Below, one piece after another: positions 33,621-45,888 of a stretch of 64,000 bases of DNA; positions within the stretch are counted from its first letter, which is position 1; every line of letters begins with the position of its first letter. The notes below the pieces were generated by a model. It saw only the letters and a program-made list of their open reading frames with translations. It did not search any database and was not told the DNA's origin. The translations under genes were made by a program, and so were the position numbers. Origin of the DNA: Tetraselmis striata (lineage: Eukaryota; Chlorophyta; Chlorodendrophyceae; Chlorodendrales; Chlorodendraceae). The stretch is taken from contig VCJN01000858.1 of the NCBI GenBank assembly GCA_006384855.1, forward strand, positions 247,547-311,546, written 5' to 3'.

Positions 33621-34335
33621 GGAGGGGGGGGTGGGGGGGGGGAGGGGGGGGGGAATCCGAAAATGCGCACAGTAGCTGCGCCTCACCCGCGCAGCGGGGC
33701 GGAGTATGAGGCCGCCCGCGCCTCGATGTAGTGCCTTCGCCGGGTCGCAGCGCGCGCAGTCGGGGATGAGATGGGCGCGTCCGGAAATAATGCAAAAAAG
33801 TGGCAGAAAGAACACGGCGCACCTGCGCCCGGTGTTTTTAACAATTGGCGAAATGATAGCGTGATGCGCACGGGGACCACCCCCATCCGGCTACCCCGAA
33901 GCGGCCACTAGCAGTGCCCTCCACGCGAACTACGAGCTATAGACTATAGACCACCATCACTCGACCCTAAGAGGTCAGGGGTCAGCGGATATGGGCCGAG
34001 TCGGGTGAGATTTGGTGAGGCACGGGTGAAGAATCGTGCGCACCTCAGCCCGTGGCGCACCTCCGCCCGATAACCGTATTTCCGCAATCTTTATATCTGT
34101 TATACTGTATCTGTTATAATTAGAGCGCTGTGATATGGCTGTGATGAAGCATATCGGGCTGAGGGTTATAGCTGTGATATAGCTGAGATCATAGCTACGT
34201 TACCGGTACCCAGAGGCGGTTTTCACCTTCACCTTCGCTTCCTTCAACATGTGCATAATCTTGCCTCGCTCATCGCCACTGATGACATCTCACACAACTC
34301 ATGAGGGAAGTAAAGTAGTATTTTTATTTGGGTGT
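33621..34335 (+). repeat. Tandem duplicate unit 2, headed by a G run
   Basis: Copy of 32928-33620, with about 90 percent identity by eye. It ends just before a GTGTGTG run and another G homopolymer (34350-34371). A third, partial copy is at about 32755-32880. Confidence 0.8.
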
Positions 34336-35059
34336 GTGTGTGTGTGTTGGGGGGGGGGGGGGGGGGGGGGGTCCATGCAACCTGCTCACGGCATGCCTAG
34401 GTACTCTTTGTATTGACTGCGTTTCGCGGTGGATCGTATGAGGTGGTGCTTCGCTATCCCACAGTGGGGATGATATTATTTTGCCATTTTCGCATTTCTT
34501 TTTGCCACACATACTTCAGACAGCGCAGGCGCTCATATATTATTAGGTTATGGCCACCTGATGTCCAACATCGTAAACAACATCCCTATCTGCTCAGATT
34601 CTAAATGGTGACTGGCCCGGGTTAATCACGCTCAGTGAGGGGGCAGAAAGTAGCGTCCAATAACGAAACATGAGCAAGACAACCTTCGCCACGGAGGAGG
34701 TATACGTGCTTTCTAGTCCTTGCATGCTTCGTGGGTGATGGCCAGTGCAACGTTCCCCCTACGAGAGACCCTCGTGCTTTGGGCACCGGGGCTTGATGCC
34801 ACTGCGCTGGCAACTGCAACTCCATAAGCTGCACACCTGCTTCACATGCTCAATTTCCGCGCTGTCACTACAGCAACAGATGCACCCACTCATTCAGGGA
34901 GTGCATCATTGCATTGGCGCTGGTCTCCAGTCCCTCCCCCCCTCCCCCCTAGCCACCACGATAAGCCATGCGCATCAGATGCGGATCACAAAAAACATGG
35001 AAGGGTGGCCCAGATACAAACCGCTCACAAAGGCGGAAGATTACACGGCGAAACACATG

Positions 35060-38000
35060 TCAGAACGTGAGCTTGAAATGACAAGGCATTTTCATCATCT
35101 TGTTGAACTGGTCCACTCGGGCCTGTTGCTCCTCTACCAGCTTTTTCCGCCTCTCATGCAGTGCTGCGTTCAGGTCCGACTCGAATCCTCGGCGGGCTGT
35201 GTCCTCCTTGCTTTTTGTACCCCTTTCCATGCGGACGCCCTTGGTCGGTGTGGGCGGTGTCCCCGCTCGGCTGTCGTCTTCCGCGGGAGTGGCAGGAGTG
35301 GCAGGCTTGCTCCCCTTGCCAGTAGCCGCATCACCTGACGAGGCGCCGCAGTGTCAATGCGATGAAACATATGTGGAAACTTCATTGGTGAGATCCGCGA
35401 GGCTCCTCCTACCTTTCCCGGCTTTGCCAGCTTTCCCTTTTGCAGCCTTCCCGCCCTGAGCTGGAGCGGCCGGGGCAGGTTCGGCGGGGGCCGGCTCCGG
35501 GGAGTTGTCCAGATCCAACCAGGTGTCTATCTCCGCTTGGGCTGGCGCGCGAGGCTGCGCCTGCGGAGACGACAGTCCGGCGGTGGGTTAGAGGGCAGCA
35601 ACAGCGGTGAGAGGGGAGTTCTATGGAGGGCATTGCAAGCTCATTGGCAAGCCAGGGCAGAGGGGAGAATCGGTGTGGTGGTGGTGGGGGGGGGGGGGGG
35701 GGGGGGAGTTGCTGCACTTGCCTTGGGTCTCATGTTGTCGTCCGCGTCTTCCTGAAGCTTGTCAGTGGTTGGAGCGCCATAGAGTATTCCTGGCACGGAG
35801 ACCTCCATGACCTAGCAGCACAGCGCCGGTGAGTGGGGGCAATATGACCGGTGCCGGAGCATCAGCGTACGTTCAGCGTGGCGGAACACCGGCACAGGCA
35901 CGGGGCGCACCTGCCAGAGTTCCTTTCGAGGGACCCACGAGTCGGAGAGCATGGGCAGGCTGCGCAACGCACGGCAGCTGTTTGAGGCCGGGTCGTGGGT
36001 GGATGTGGTGTCCTCGTGAGCAAAGATGGCCGGCTGGATCCGTTCGGCCTCCGTTGTGCCCCAGCTGGGAGGCGCTTCGGCCATCAGGCTGTCGTTGGTG
36101 TAGCGTGCTGCAACGGGCAGGCTCGCAAACGGCACATCCAGGAAGCAGTCTGGCATGCCCGGGAGGCTGTCTGGGGCGGGCACTGCGGCGGCTGGGACCG
36201 AGGCACCGGACGACTCCTCCTCTGCGCCAACGAGCAAAGGCTGCTCCTGCAGGATCGGGAGGTACGACGGGATGGGGCTCCATTCCTCTTCCTCGTACCC
36301 GAGCAGCTTGTATTTGAGGGGAACCTGTCACCCGGGCAGCAGAGCGGATTAAGGCATTCCGACTCGTACGACAGCAGGACGCACATGCTGCGCCCGAGTG
36401 CAAATGGCCATGCGTGCGCCGTGATGCGTGCGGCAGCGCAGGGCTTGCTACGGGGCGCACCTTGGCAGCCATCATGTCCACCAGATCAAAGTCCGCCACG
36501 AAGTTTGCCTCCATGGGCGACCGGTGTTTGAAGAGGTTCTTCCTGTACACCGGAAGAGGGGCTGGGCACACTTTCTGGAGGTTGAACAGCTGGTTGGGCG
36601 CGACGCCAGGGCGCTCGACGGCCTTGTCTTTCGCGGACAGCATCTCTGAAATCACCAGCGCTGCCACCTCGGCCCGGTTGTAGTTGCATCCCTTCAGAAG
36701 ATTCTGCGAAGCGGTCCCACCGCCAAACGGATCAGCTGCCAAACATTCGCCGCAGGCGATCAACAATGTGTCAAACGAGGCCGATCAGAAAAGGGCACAA
36801 GGGGAGGGGGACCTTGATTTGATTCAACCGCTTCTGCGTCCGGTTTCTGATGATGACGATTCTGCCGGCGCGCACAAACTGATCCAGTGTCTGTGCCCGC
36901 TTCAGCCACGTGTCATTCGCGTAGGGGTTCCATGACGGCTCCTGGTCCTCCAGTCCCTCCAGGGCTTCGACCTCCCCGCCGAGCCGGTCCGCGTCCCAGA
37001 GGTTCCTGGTGCTGACCGGCTCGAGCTCTGGGTCCGTGGAAGCGCTGACCATCTGCAGGCTCCCGGTCTCAAGCTCGGGTGAGATTCGGTGGGCGTGCTC
37101 CTGCCATTGCATTCGGTTTGTCAGCAGCAGCCACCGCGCATGCTGGCACGGCAATGTGGACAGACTGGCCATGCACACGCGCTGACTCAGCCGTTCCGCG
37201 GACTGCTCCACATGTCACCTGCTCGGCGGTGTGCTTAAAGATGAGGTGATGATCCAGGCGCGCTTGTCTGACCGAGTCGCAGTGCTCTTCGGACAGCAGG
37301 TCGTCCCCGATGGCCTGCATCGTGAACCCCATTTCCATCCTGCGCGCGTGTGTCTCCTGCTCTTGAACCTGCATCATGAACATCCCCTCCTGCAGGGGCG
37401 CAACGCCCAGCAGGAGATGAGGATACAGAGCGCCGCCCGGGGAGGGGAGGGCCTCCCAGTGCTATGCTCCCCGGCACATAGGCCCAGTCAATGTAAGCGG
37501 GCAACGAGGCCAACCTTCACATCATCAGGCAGGCTCAAGTCATCCAGTGGGTCCAGCACCACGGACGATCCATGGGCGTTAGTCAGGGTCAAAGCGTCCT
37601 CCAGGCGGCCTGGCCGCATCGACACCAAACACGTCAGACCACGCAAGCCGCACGTCCGCCAACTGCACAGCGGCAAGCCCGTCCAGCTTCCGTACCTTCG
37701 CGAAGCGCAGCCTCCCGGTTCTTCTCATCAATCATGGTCTGGAACACATGGATTCGGGTACAACTCAGCTGGATGGGAACAGGGTTGAGGGGGGGTGGGG
37801 GGGGGGGGGGGGGGGGGGGGGGGGAGCTTGCAAGCGACTGGGTACCTGGATGTCCTGGATGCGCAGCTTTCCTGGCTGCTGGTTCAGCACGTAGGACACC
37901 GCATTCACAGTCTCCAGATTTTGCGGCACGCACAGTCCGTCAATCACGAATTCCTCTGGCGGGGGCGGCTGCATCATGGTGGTGCTCAGCTGCTGTGTCG

Positions 38001-39564
38001 GGGCGGCCGCCTTGCCCCACGTCCCCTCCGCCATTTTCCGCCGACGCCGCATCTCTGTCATGGTGCGGGTGTAGGCGTCGCCACCCCCCGCGCCGCCGCG
38101 GCCATCGCCCCCGCCCGCGCCGGTTTCCGTCCCGAATGCCCGGAGACCGACGGGCTTGGAGCCGTACAGCTCCCCCGTCTGCGGTCGCAGACTTCCCGTC
38201 AAGCTCTGCATCTCCCGCTGGCCGGGCGGCGCCAGGCTGAGCACTCCCCGTCACGCGGCATCGCACGGGCTTGGAGTCAAATTCAGCCACCCGCAGCTGT
38301 GAGGCACAGCAGCAGCGCGCGTCAAACCTCGTGCCGAGCCGCTGGCGGCACTGCTAGGTAGCAAACGCCCCAGATTGGACTTCAAATATCGGCAGCCCAG
38401 TGGCGCGCTCAGCCATTCAGCGGCCGAGACGCTGGGCGCAACGACTGCCCCATGCAACCGCGGGAGTAGGGCAACTCACCTCGAGCTCCATCACCGCCGT
38501 GGCCAGCTCTGACGGCTGGTACTGTACCGTGACAGTTGATACGCCGTTGGCGGGCACCACCCCTCGCGTATCGGACACATGGAACTGGCGGTTGTCTTGC
38601 CGGACGATGACCTCGTACTCAAAGTCGATCGGCACCTTGCAGCTGATGTGCACCTCCTTCACGTGCAGCTCGCCCACTTGGCACTTCCCAAAGTCGATCG
38701 CCGCGGGGAACTTGATGTCGTTCATGACGGGGTACGCGTGGATCGGTACCAGCAGATTTTCCTCCTCTGAGTGGATGCGGATGCAGTCATAGTAGTAGCG
38801 GTGCTCTGTGGGGCAAAACTCTATCGTGATGTCCTCTGAGAGGCCTGGTGCAATGAATCCACGCCGCGTAACCGCCGCTATCTGCGTTGCCATGGTCGGC
38901 ACATCCGGGTGAGATGACAGAAAAGGGTTTCTCCATTGCATACTGCCAATGATTGCGGGGAAAGGGGGGAAGGGGGAGAGGGGGCCGGCGTTGTGCTCAA
39001 TCACGAACACTGTTTGTGGGCGGCGACTCGCCTTGAAGAAGGGCGTCGTGGGTGGTATGATGTGGCACCGCGAGCTGTACCCGGCAACGTTGCAGACACG
39101 GATGGTCTGACGGTGAACTTTGTGCAGCTCGAACCCCCCATAGTGCACGACGGACGGGATGGGCTCCAGGACCCCATTGCTGCCAACCTTGCTGAAAACG
39201 CCTGCAACATGATGGCCAGCGCACAGGCAACCAGCCATACAGTCAGGCAGTGGCACGCATGGCTTGGATGTACCGGCGGAGCAAGTCAAGGCATTGCTGG
39301 TTACTCACGATTCTTTGTGATGTAGTTGTTGTTCTCCAGCGGCAAGTCTTCCACAATGCCCTGCGAGCAACCGGCTGAATTGTCAGCCGACAGCATCAAC
39401 CCCGAGTGAGATGCTCAACTGTCACCTGGCCGCGCACCCTCAGCGAGGATGCATGGCATGATCCATACCTCCATAGCGCTGGGTAGCTTGGATGGCGACT
39501 TGCTCTCATTGATCTCATAGTGCGGGGACGCCGGGCCTGATGGCCCTTCAGTGGCTGGGGGCAT
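35060..39564 (-). CDS. CFAP221: CFAP221 (FAP221/PCDP1) central-apparatus protein
   Basis: Exons, in gene order: 39564-39469, 39360-39309, 39201-39032, 38881-38480, 38296-37846, about 37738-37696, about 37389-37219, about 37140-36813, 36703-36461, 36324-35911, 35811-35722, 35560-35413, 35334-35060. Exons 6-8 are approximate. The product is near 960 residues. Family landmarks are VVHYGGFELHKVHRQ, YYYDCIRIHS, LVPIHAYPVMNDIKFP, GVVPANGVSTVTVQYQP (two ASH/PapD-like domains), then VLNQQPGKLRIQDIQ, NPYANDTWLKRAQ, NQLFNLQKVCPAPLPVY and VPLKYKLLGYEEEEW. Vertebrate CFAP221 binds calmodulin in the central-pair apparatus of motile cilia. Two introns use GC donors (after 39032 and after 35722). Exon 5 is one base too long (451 nt), putting a frame slip at the C run 38246-38249. 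Confidence 0.9.
37797..37824. repeat. G homopolymer in CFAP221 intron 5
   Basis: In the minus-strand transcript this is a 28-base C run ending about 60 nt (or about 30 nt, if the alternative acceptor at 37769 is used) before the next exon. It may act as the polypyrimidine tract. Confidence 0.9.
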
Positions 39565-40704
39565 TTTGTTCTCTGCCAAAGCAATCACTTGGACGGAGAC
39601 CAGGGAAGAGGACTCGTGCGCCTGTCTTCTGGCCTACGCACGCACGCACCAGGCTCCTGGGGTGCCTCCTACACTACACAGTATCAGCACAGAGACCAAA
39701 TACCGGTGTGCTACTGCCTGCGTGTTGTCGCGACCAGCGGTGGTCTCGTTTGACCTTTTTCAGCTCATGCCGCATGCCGCCGCGCTGCCGTCCCGGCGTT
39801 GCACCCGCATGTATAGTAAACACTACGAGCCGTCACCCAGCATCGTGACTGAGTGGAAAGAGGCTCGACTAGCCCACTGTGCTGTCCTTGCAGCGGCTAA
39901 GGGATGCTGTTTACACCTTGCAGTGGTTGGCGCTGCCCGCATGCGGTCATACCCAGGCGGCGGTTGCTCCTCGCACTCCGCATGCTGCGCGCCCCCTACA
40001 GCCGGGTAATCCAGCGTCGTCGCGCGGCGGCTGAAATCGTCCGCGCTCATCGAGAGGGAAACCGAGCACCACTCCAACCGCACGCCCCGCTCGACGAACG
40101 GCGTGACTCGTAATTCATCCGCGCGTCGTCTTTCGATTATGCGTTTACGGGTATGTAGTGCTTGCGGCAGTTGCGTAAGGGTACTATTAACTACTGTACC
40201 GGCATACTTAGTACTCGTACCCGTATTTCGGTATACGGGAACGACCGTCATCAGTGCTGGTGCGCATGCAACGTCCGCCATCGCGAGTAGGGCGCAGCAG
40301 CAAGCATAAGGATGCGCAGCATGCGCTGCCGACGATAATCATGATGGGATGCCAGGATCCAGCAATAGCGACCTTCATATGTCCGATTAGGCGCGCTGCG
40401 AAACCGCGCGGACACCCGCGCTCTGGCTCGATTAGTGTAATCCTGGCTGTGCTGGCGCCTGACGACGCAGCGCTGGTTATGTTTTGAAACAGGCTGCACT
40501 GTCAGAACTCGGCGATATGTAGGCCCGGCCATAAATATTTTTCTATGCTGACAAGCGTCAGTATAAAGTGGTGGTCGTCATCTAATTGGGGGCGCTCCCA
40601 ACGTTTAAGTTATCAGCATCCGTGCGCGCCTTTTGCCGAGTGGGGTGCCTTGGTTAGTAGTGCGTTACACGCCCGTGGCCGTGCAACTGCTGGCCGTAAT
40701 ACAA
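39565..40704. promoter_or_regulatory. Divergent intergenic region
   Basis: Lies between the start of CFAP221 (minus, 39564) and the putative start of the unrecognised plus-strand gene (40705). No TATA box or obvious conserved site was picked out. It contains a short repeat-like AT stretch with CCGTA/TACGG words around 40190-40250. Promoter function is inferred from position only. Confidence 0.3.
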
Positions 40705-43099
40705 ATGGCGAAGCACAGCGACCAACAACTCGATGGGCGAGCTGCAAGGTTTCGGCGACTCGATGAGGCGCGCGCGGTTGCTGTTCGGGAAACGTTGCGC
40801 CAGCTGGTGATCGCGGCACGGCCTGTCTCATACTGCACAACCCTTGTGCGGCAATTTGTTGGCAACAACAAGGCGCTGGTTATCGTCTCCATGGCTGCCA
40901 CCGTGGTGACCGTTGCAACGAGGTCGAGGTCGAGAGTGATGGGGAAATTCGAGGCAAGCTCCGGTGGCAGTAGTTCACTCCTGTCTGACTGCTGCTGTTG
41001 GGGGCCACATGTCCTCCTGTTGCAGCTCGCTCCCACGCTCAAACTGTTTGCTACATTACAGCGTGTCACCCCTCCTGGCCTCTCATTCACAGGCAGCGCG
41101 AGACGAATTCCTTGCCAGAAGGCGAATCACTGAGGCTCGGAGACGGCTTGCTGGGCCGCTGCTGTCTGTACGGACCCGAAAACCTCAACGGCTTCCAATG
41201 CATGTATACTGTCAAAGACCCTCATGATGCACCTAGCACTGCTGCACATCTGATACGTGCGTGTGGCTGGGTTGCATGGTAAGGCCGCGGTTGATGCGGA
41301 CCGGCACCTGAGAATGATGCTCGCATACGGAGATGACTCTAACTACATCCGGAGCCATTTCAAGGACAAGCCGGAAGTGGTGGTGATGAGCGCCATATAT
41401 GAACTTTCCAGGCGAGGGTGCCTTGAAGCAACCTATAGCCTAGCGATGTGCCTGCATGTGCATGCAAGCCTACATAGCGCCCGTAACCTGGCAGTTCAAA
41501 TGTCATCGCCCCAGGGGGAGGGGGGGTGGAGGGGAGGGGGGGTGTGAGTATGGAGATACTTCCTGTGCTACGCCACGGGCGGGCACACTGCAGCCGTGAC
41601 ATGTTTCCATCAGTCATAGTCGTATCTCATCATGTGGAATTGCCGGGTTTGTGAAACCATCAACAGGTTCATCCATTACCGCTGGCTGCTGCACATCAAG
41701 ATGAAGGACGAGAATGTCGAGTACACCGACTCCTGGTACCAGTGCAACCTCCGCCGCAATCCAGCATTTGTATACGACTCCGCCGCCCTTGCACGACCAC
41801 GCTGGGCACAGTCGCCGACTTCACCCGCTGGCACTGCCCCTGCAACAGGCTCTTTGCTGTGGAGCGCGTGTTCCTGGGGCTGTCACTTGCTGCAGGATCG
41901 AAGGACATCAAGTGGGCTTACTGCACTTGCCGTCTTGTGCCCCATCCGCTGCCTGCTTGACTGCGCAAATGCTTGGGTGTATAGCCACACGCCTGTAGGG
42001 TTATGTCGGCTGTCGAAGCTCCCCGGACACTGTATGGTTTCCACTCGCCGCTGCATGCATTGACAACAACCTTGGATCATGTAGAGGACCGCTGCCATTG
42101 GTGACCACTAATGGGACGCGGAATCGTGGCTAACAGTACAGCTTGCCTTGCTTGGCGCAGGGTGTCGGAGTACACAAAGAAATGGCAGTGGCTACCGCAA
42201 GCTGGTCAGAAGATACCGGTGAAGCACTTTGTGTCGTGCCCCATCGTGCGGTGAGTACCACTCTTGCGCTCTGTTGGATGGGGGCCTCGAATGGGAACGC
42301 CTCCCGTCAGGATGGGCCATGTAGGCACGATCCACCTGTTCATGCCGGAGCCTAGACCCATGCAGCTCCATGGCCAGCGCTGTAGGCACCTCGGGTCTGG
42401 CAGTGGGCATGCTGCGGAGGCCGCGGAGCGTAGCACAGATGAGGCGGTTGCAGCTGGGTGAGCACCATGCACTGTCGCAGGGAGGCGCTGACCCTTCACC
42501 ATCGACGGCAGTACCCCATGAATTTCCTTCTCCATGAGCGAAACGCGATAGGAGAGCTCATGGTCCGCCAGGCCTTCGCCAGCAGCACAGCAGACAGCCT
42601 GCCGCAGTGCTTGAACTACACGGAGTTTGTGGCTGAGCTCAAGTGCGCCTTGCAAAGCAGCCAGTCGGATGCGCAGCATCCATGGGTGGCCTACTTTGTT
42701 CCGCTGTGGAAAGACATGGTGCGCTTGATCTCCCTGGAGATGCAGTGCATGGACCACCCCAACAAGATGCATGCCCTGGATTTCATGGAGCTCATGCAGG
42801 TGCCCCCCCCTCCTTTCGTCCCAAAGGACCCCTCCAGCTCCCTTCCTCTCAACCTGTCCTGCTCCACCTCACCCTTGCCCCCCTCCTGACAAAATGTGCT
42901 GCGCACCGCATCCCCCCCCCCCCCCCCCCCCCATCCCGGCTGCCCGCCGACAGTTCCGCGTCCGCATGCGGGCCTTTCAGCTCGCAATTCATGACATAAT
43001 TGAGGTAAAGCGCGCCTGCGGGAAGCTTTCAGTTGGAATAGTGACTTTGGATTGTGAGTATGGTTCGCATTCAACACACCCACCCACACACACACATGT

Positions 43100-43142
<43 letters not shown>

Positions 43143-43602
43143 AATATATATATGTTTTACAAGGGATATAATTATATGTCATATACATGTGTACGAGAAC
43201 ACCGGGTGGGCGACTGTCGCTGCTGCTGCATTGTATGTCTGTCAGTCAATTCATGTGCACACTTCTGGATGGAGGAGGCAAGTGCCACTGCTTCTCAGCA
43301 CCGGCACGCGTGATTTCTCTGGCACCGGCCGCAGGTGTTTTCGTTCCCACTTGACGCCTGGAATTCCTCCCCACACTTGCCAAGCCCTGCGAAACCGTCC
43401 CGAAAGTCCGTGTCAGCCGTCATCGACATGCGCCGCATACGTGCCAGCAAATCAACACACCAATTGCTGACACACATCGCAATGGACGACGGCGATGCGC
43501 TCATGAGGTTTCAGCACAACAGGCTCCGTGCCCAGGCTCATTGGGAACTAGTCAAGGGCTTCACATGGATCATCCTGCCGAATCTTACCTTTGGCGCTGT
43601 GG
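40705..43602 (+). CDS. Unrecognised spliced gene (approximate exons)
   Basis: Several plus-strand segments look coding and end at plausible splice sites, but the family is unknown. They are 40705-40910 (MAKHSDQQLDGRAARFRRL), about 41095-41220 (ARDEFLARRRITEARRRLAG), 41280-41410 (LRMMLAYGDDSNYIRSHFKD), 41660-41800 (IHYRWLLHIKMKDENVEY), 42161-42240 (SEYTKKWQWLPQAGQKIP, donor GTGAGT), 42450-42798 (PMNFLLHERNAIGELMVR), 42954-43002 (FRVRMRAFQLAIHDIIE), and 43335-43602 (NRLRAQAHWELVKGFTWIIL, donor GTGAGG). The 42954 acceptor follows a 21-base C run. The chain could be one gene, two, or a spliced mobile element. No catalytic motif is claimed. Confidence 0.4.
43101..43153. repeat. (TA)n microsatellite in a putative intron
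   Basis: TA dinucleotides within the intron between the exons ending near 43003 and starting at 43335, preceded by a CACACA stretch. Confidence 0.9.
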
Positions 43603-43739
43603 TGAGGCTTCGTTCCGAATGCAAACTAGGCCTGGTATCCAGTGTCCTGGGAGCTACTGCGGCGAGGGATTAGCCGTGCATTAACTATCGGCGGTGCGGT
43701 GATGCCGCGAATGGCCTCCAGCTTCCTGTAAGGTTACTC

Positions 43740-44300
43740 TTTACTCTGAAATGCGGCAGGATGGTGAAAGGTTGTGATGAAAAAGTGCACATTTATCGGC
43801 GGGTTCTTGCTCAAGATTATACATTTGGGCCATGCTCGGAGTACCACGCGAGTCAGGAAGCCGGTCCGACGCCGCCGCTGCGCATGATGCCTCAGAGCGC
43901 AATCTCCAACACATGTGCCCCCGTTATGATGAGCTGGGATGCGCCATGCATGGGTATCGCATGAATGCCAAGGTGCGGGGCAGGACCAGGATTGAGAATT
44001 GTATCCACAGGGCTGAGGTCTGGTCCTGTCAATTGGAAGTTCCTGTTCAACGGCATACGGCCGAGCAGCAGCAACAGTTATCTGCATCGGGCGTGATGGA
44101 GCTGGCAACCCCTGCGGAATCTAAGAATCGGCCAGCCGGTCGGGGCGGCGGAGACCTAGAGCTTCCTCGTGTGCCGTAATGCGCAGGGTGCCCATGATGG
44201 GGCCATGCGCTCCGTCGCGATTACAGCTCGCTGTGCGCTTGGTTTGGGGCTGCGCCCGTCTGAAACCTGGTGTGCACCGGCAGCATGCCCCCAACTTGCG
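43740..44300 (+). other. Possible 3' exons of the unrecognised gene
   Basis: Short plus-strand frames (for example NLQHMCPRYDELGCAMHGYR at about 43895-43960, and CRNAQGAHDGAMRSVAI at about 44170-44222) follow the last supported exon. Their splice connections could not be settled. They lie tail to tail with the glycosyltransferase gene. Confidence 0.25.
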
Positions 44301-44434
44301 TCAGCGTCACAGGAATGCACTGGAAGAAATTAGGCCTCGTCACAGCGTATTTCATCTCTCCCGGTGCCTGCAACGCTGTGAGCCACCTTTCTTGTGCACA
44401 TCCAGCGGCCGGGCATTCTCTGCCGGGGCGGCGT

Positions 44435-45888
44435 TCATGGAGGCGTCGGGTTGCTGGGATATTCGTACCTGCGTATCCAGTGCGCCCCTTCATATTTGAT
44501 ACTGCCCGTGTGGTTCAACCCTGAGGTGAGATCCACCCACACGCTGCCTCCAATTTGCCGCCAGCGGTCGCAAAATGCGAAATCCTCGCTCACCTGCACA
44601 CCGCGTGCAGGTAGCCGCAGCCTGAGGCAATGCACCTCCCCCGGGGCTACCGCAGCGCGTCATGCAGGGATCAGGAGGCGCGGCCTTGTCGGTACCCATC
44701 GCCTCTGATCTTCCTGCCCGGTGAACCCATTGTAAAACAGGCCATAATGCGTTTTCTGTGAGGGAGGATCCAAGTACGCGAGCTCGGGGTACGCCGCGGC
44801 CAGTCTGTTGACAGCCGGCCTGGTGACCTGCCACGCAGAGGTGAGAGCCAGTCGGTCAGTCTTGGGATGGAGCGACTGGACGACATTCTGCACTCGCCAG
44901 TCACAGGAGCGATCTGCCCATGGAGCTGCAGGACCGCGGCGTCGCATCTCACCGCCCAGCGTGCGGGGTTCGTACCATCATGAAGGCGGCCCCGGCGCGG
45001 CGCACCCTCCCCATCCCATTGCCATCAGTCTGCACTTGTCCGACAGTCTCTGGATTCCCTGCATCGTGGTTTGGCGCAGTGTTGTCACGCGTGGGCCAAC
45101 GCCCTGGCGCAGGATCTGGTGGGGCATGCGCCCGGCAGCATAACCACAAGCCGGCATGCGCACCATCCTCAAACTCAAACTCGATCGGGTATTCCAGAAG
45201 TGAAGACTTCAGCTCGTCCAAAGGAAGGTGTGGGGATGCGCGGGCTGACTCTACCAGCCTTTGCCTGATGGGGTGAAACATCATGGGTTCGGCAATATAT
45301 CCAGCAATGAATCCCCTCCCTCCCTGCCCCCCCCCTCTTCCACAGCCCAGGCAACCCCCCCCCCCCCCCCCCCCCCACACACACACATGCACGCACAATG
45401 CATATCCCACTTGAGCAATAACTGTCCCCAGTCTGCTCAAACAAGGCACAGCTGCGCACCAGTCGAGCTGCTTCTTTGGGTACATCCCCGCCACAACATC
45501 GTGCCCACTGTTAAGAAATCGTGCCATCATCTCCGGGTGCCACTCGACGTCTGCATCGATGAAGAAGATGTACTTGTACTTCTCCTGCGAAAGGAACTGC
45601 GACGCCACATCAACATGGGCCGAAATGAGGGCAGGTTGTGTGCACGCGATTTGTCGCTGTGCGAAGATGTCCCCTGCTGGGTGTGCTGGTACTGTGCTGA
45701 TGTGTGTATCCAGTTTATAAATAACGGGCCTGTCGACACCCGCGACTCGTTGCCGGCCGGCCCGACACCTGGTACAGAAGCGCACCGCGCGCCTTCGGGA
45801 GATCTGCGATTCCTGGCACCGTCGCCACGTGAATCTGCACATGGCTGCAAGCGAAATATTGAAACGTCCTCGCCACCTGCGATGCCAT
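44435..45888 (-). CDS. DxD glycosyltransferase
   Basis: Exon 1 (45888-45769) gives 40 residues with HVATVPGIADLPKARGALL. Exon 2 starts at 45596 in phase and gives KYIFFIDADVEWHPEMM, with the DAD metal-binding motif at about residues 54-56, then DVVAGMYPKKQLDW. Later blocks are FIAGYIAEPMMFHP (about 45310), RRAGAAFMMVRT (about 44990), VNRLAAAYPELAYLDPP (about 44800) and the last exon 44593-44435, with VSEDFAFCDRWRQIGG and LNHTGSIKYEG. This block order is that of a GT-A-type glycosyltransferase family common in algae and their giant viruses. No signal peptide or membrane segment is seen. Donor sugar and acceptor are unknown. A C homopolymer (45354-45376) lies in intron 2. Confidence 0.75.

Noticed and set aside
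37394-37695. Frame with LDPLDDLSLPDDVK considered as a CFAP221 exon.
   Set aside because: It does not connect in phase with its neighbours. The region has a CTGACTAAC branch-point-like site and a CTGCAG acceptor, so it is treated as intron 6.
40650-41133. The whole plus frame 40633-41133 considered as one exon.
   Set aside because: The second half (after about 40910) loses coding character, and a different frame after the CACAG acceptor at about 41091 looks more protein-like.
43335-44230. Possible Fanzor/TnpB-like RuvC and zinc-finger features (RLRAQAHWELVKGFTWIILP, QDYTFGPCSEYHA, CRNAQGAHDGAMRSVA).
   Set aside because: The pieces are in different frames, the expected DPG and paired CxxC motifs are missing, and the spacing does not fit. 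The resemblance is too weak to call.
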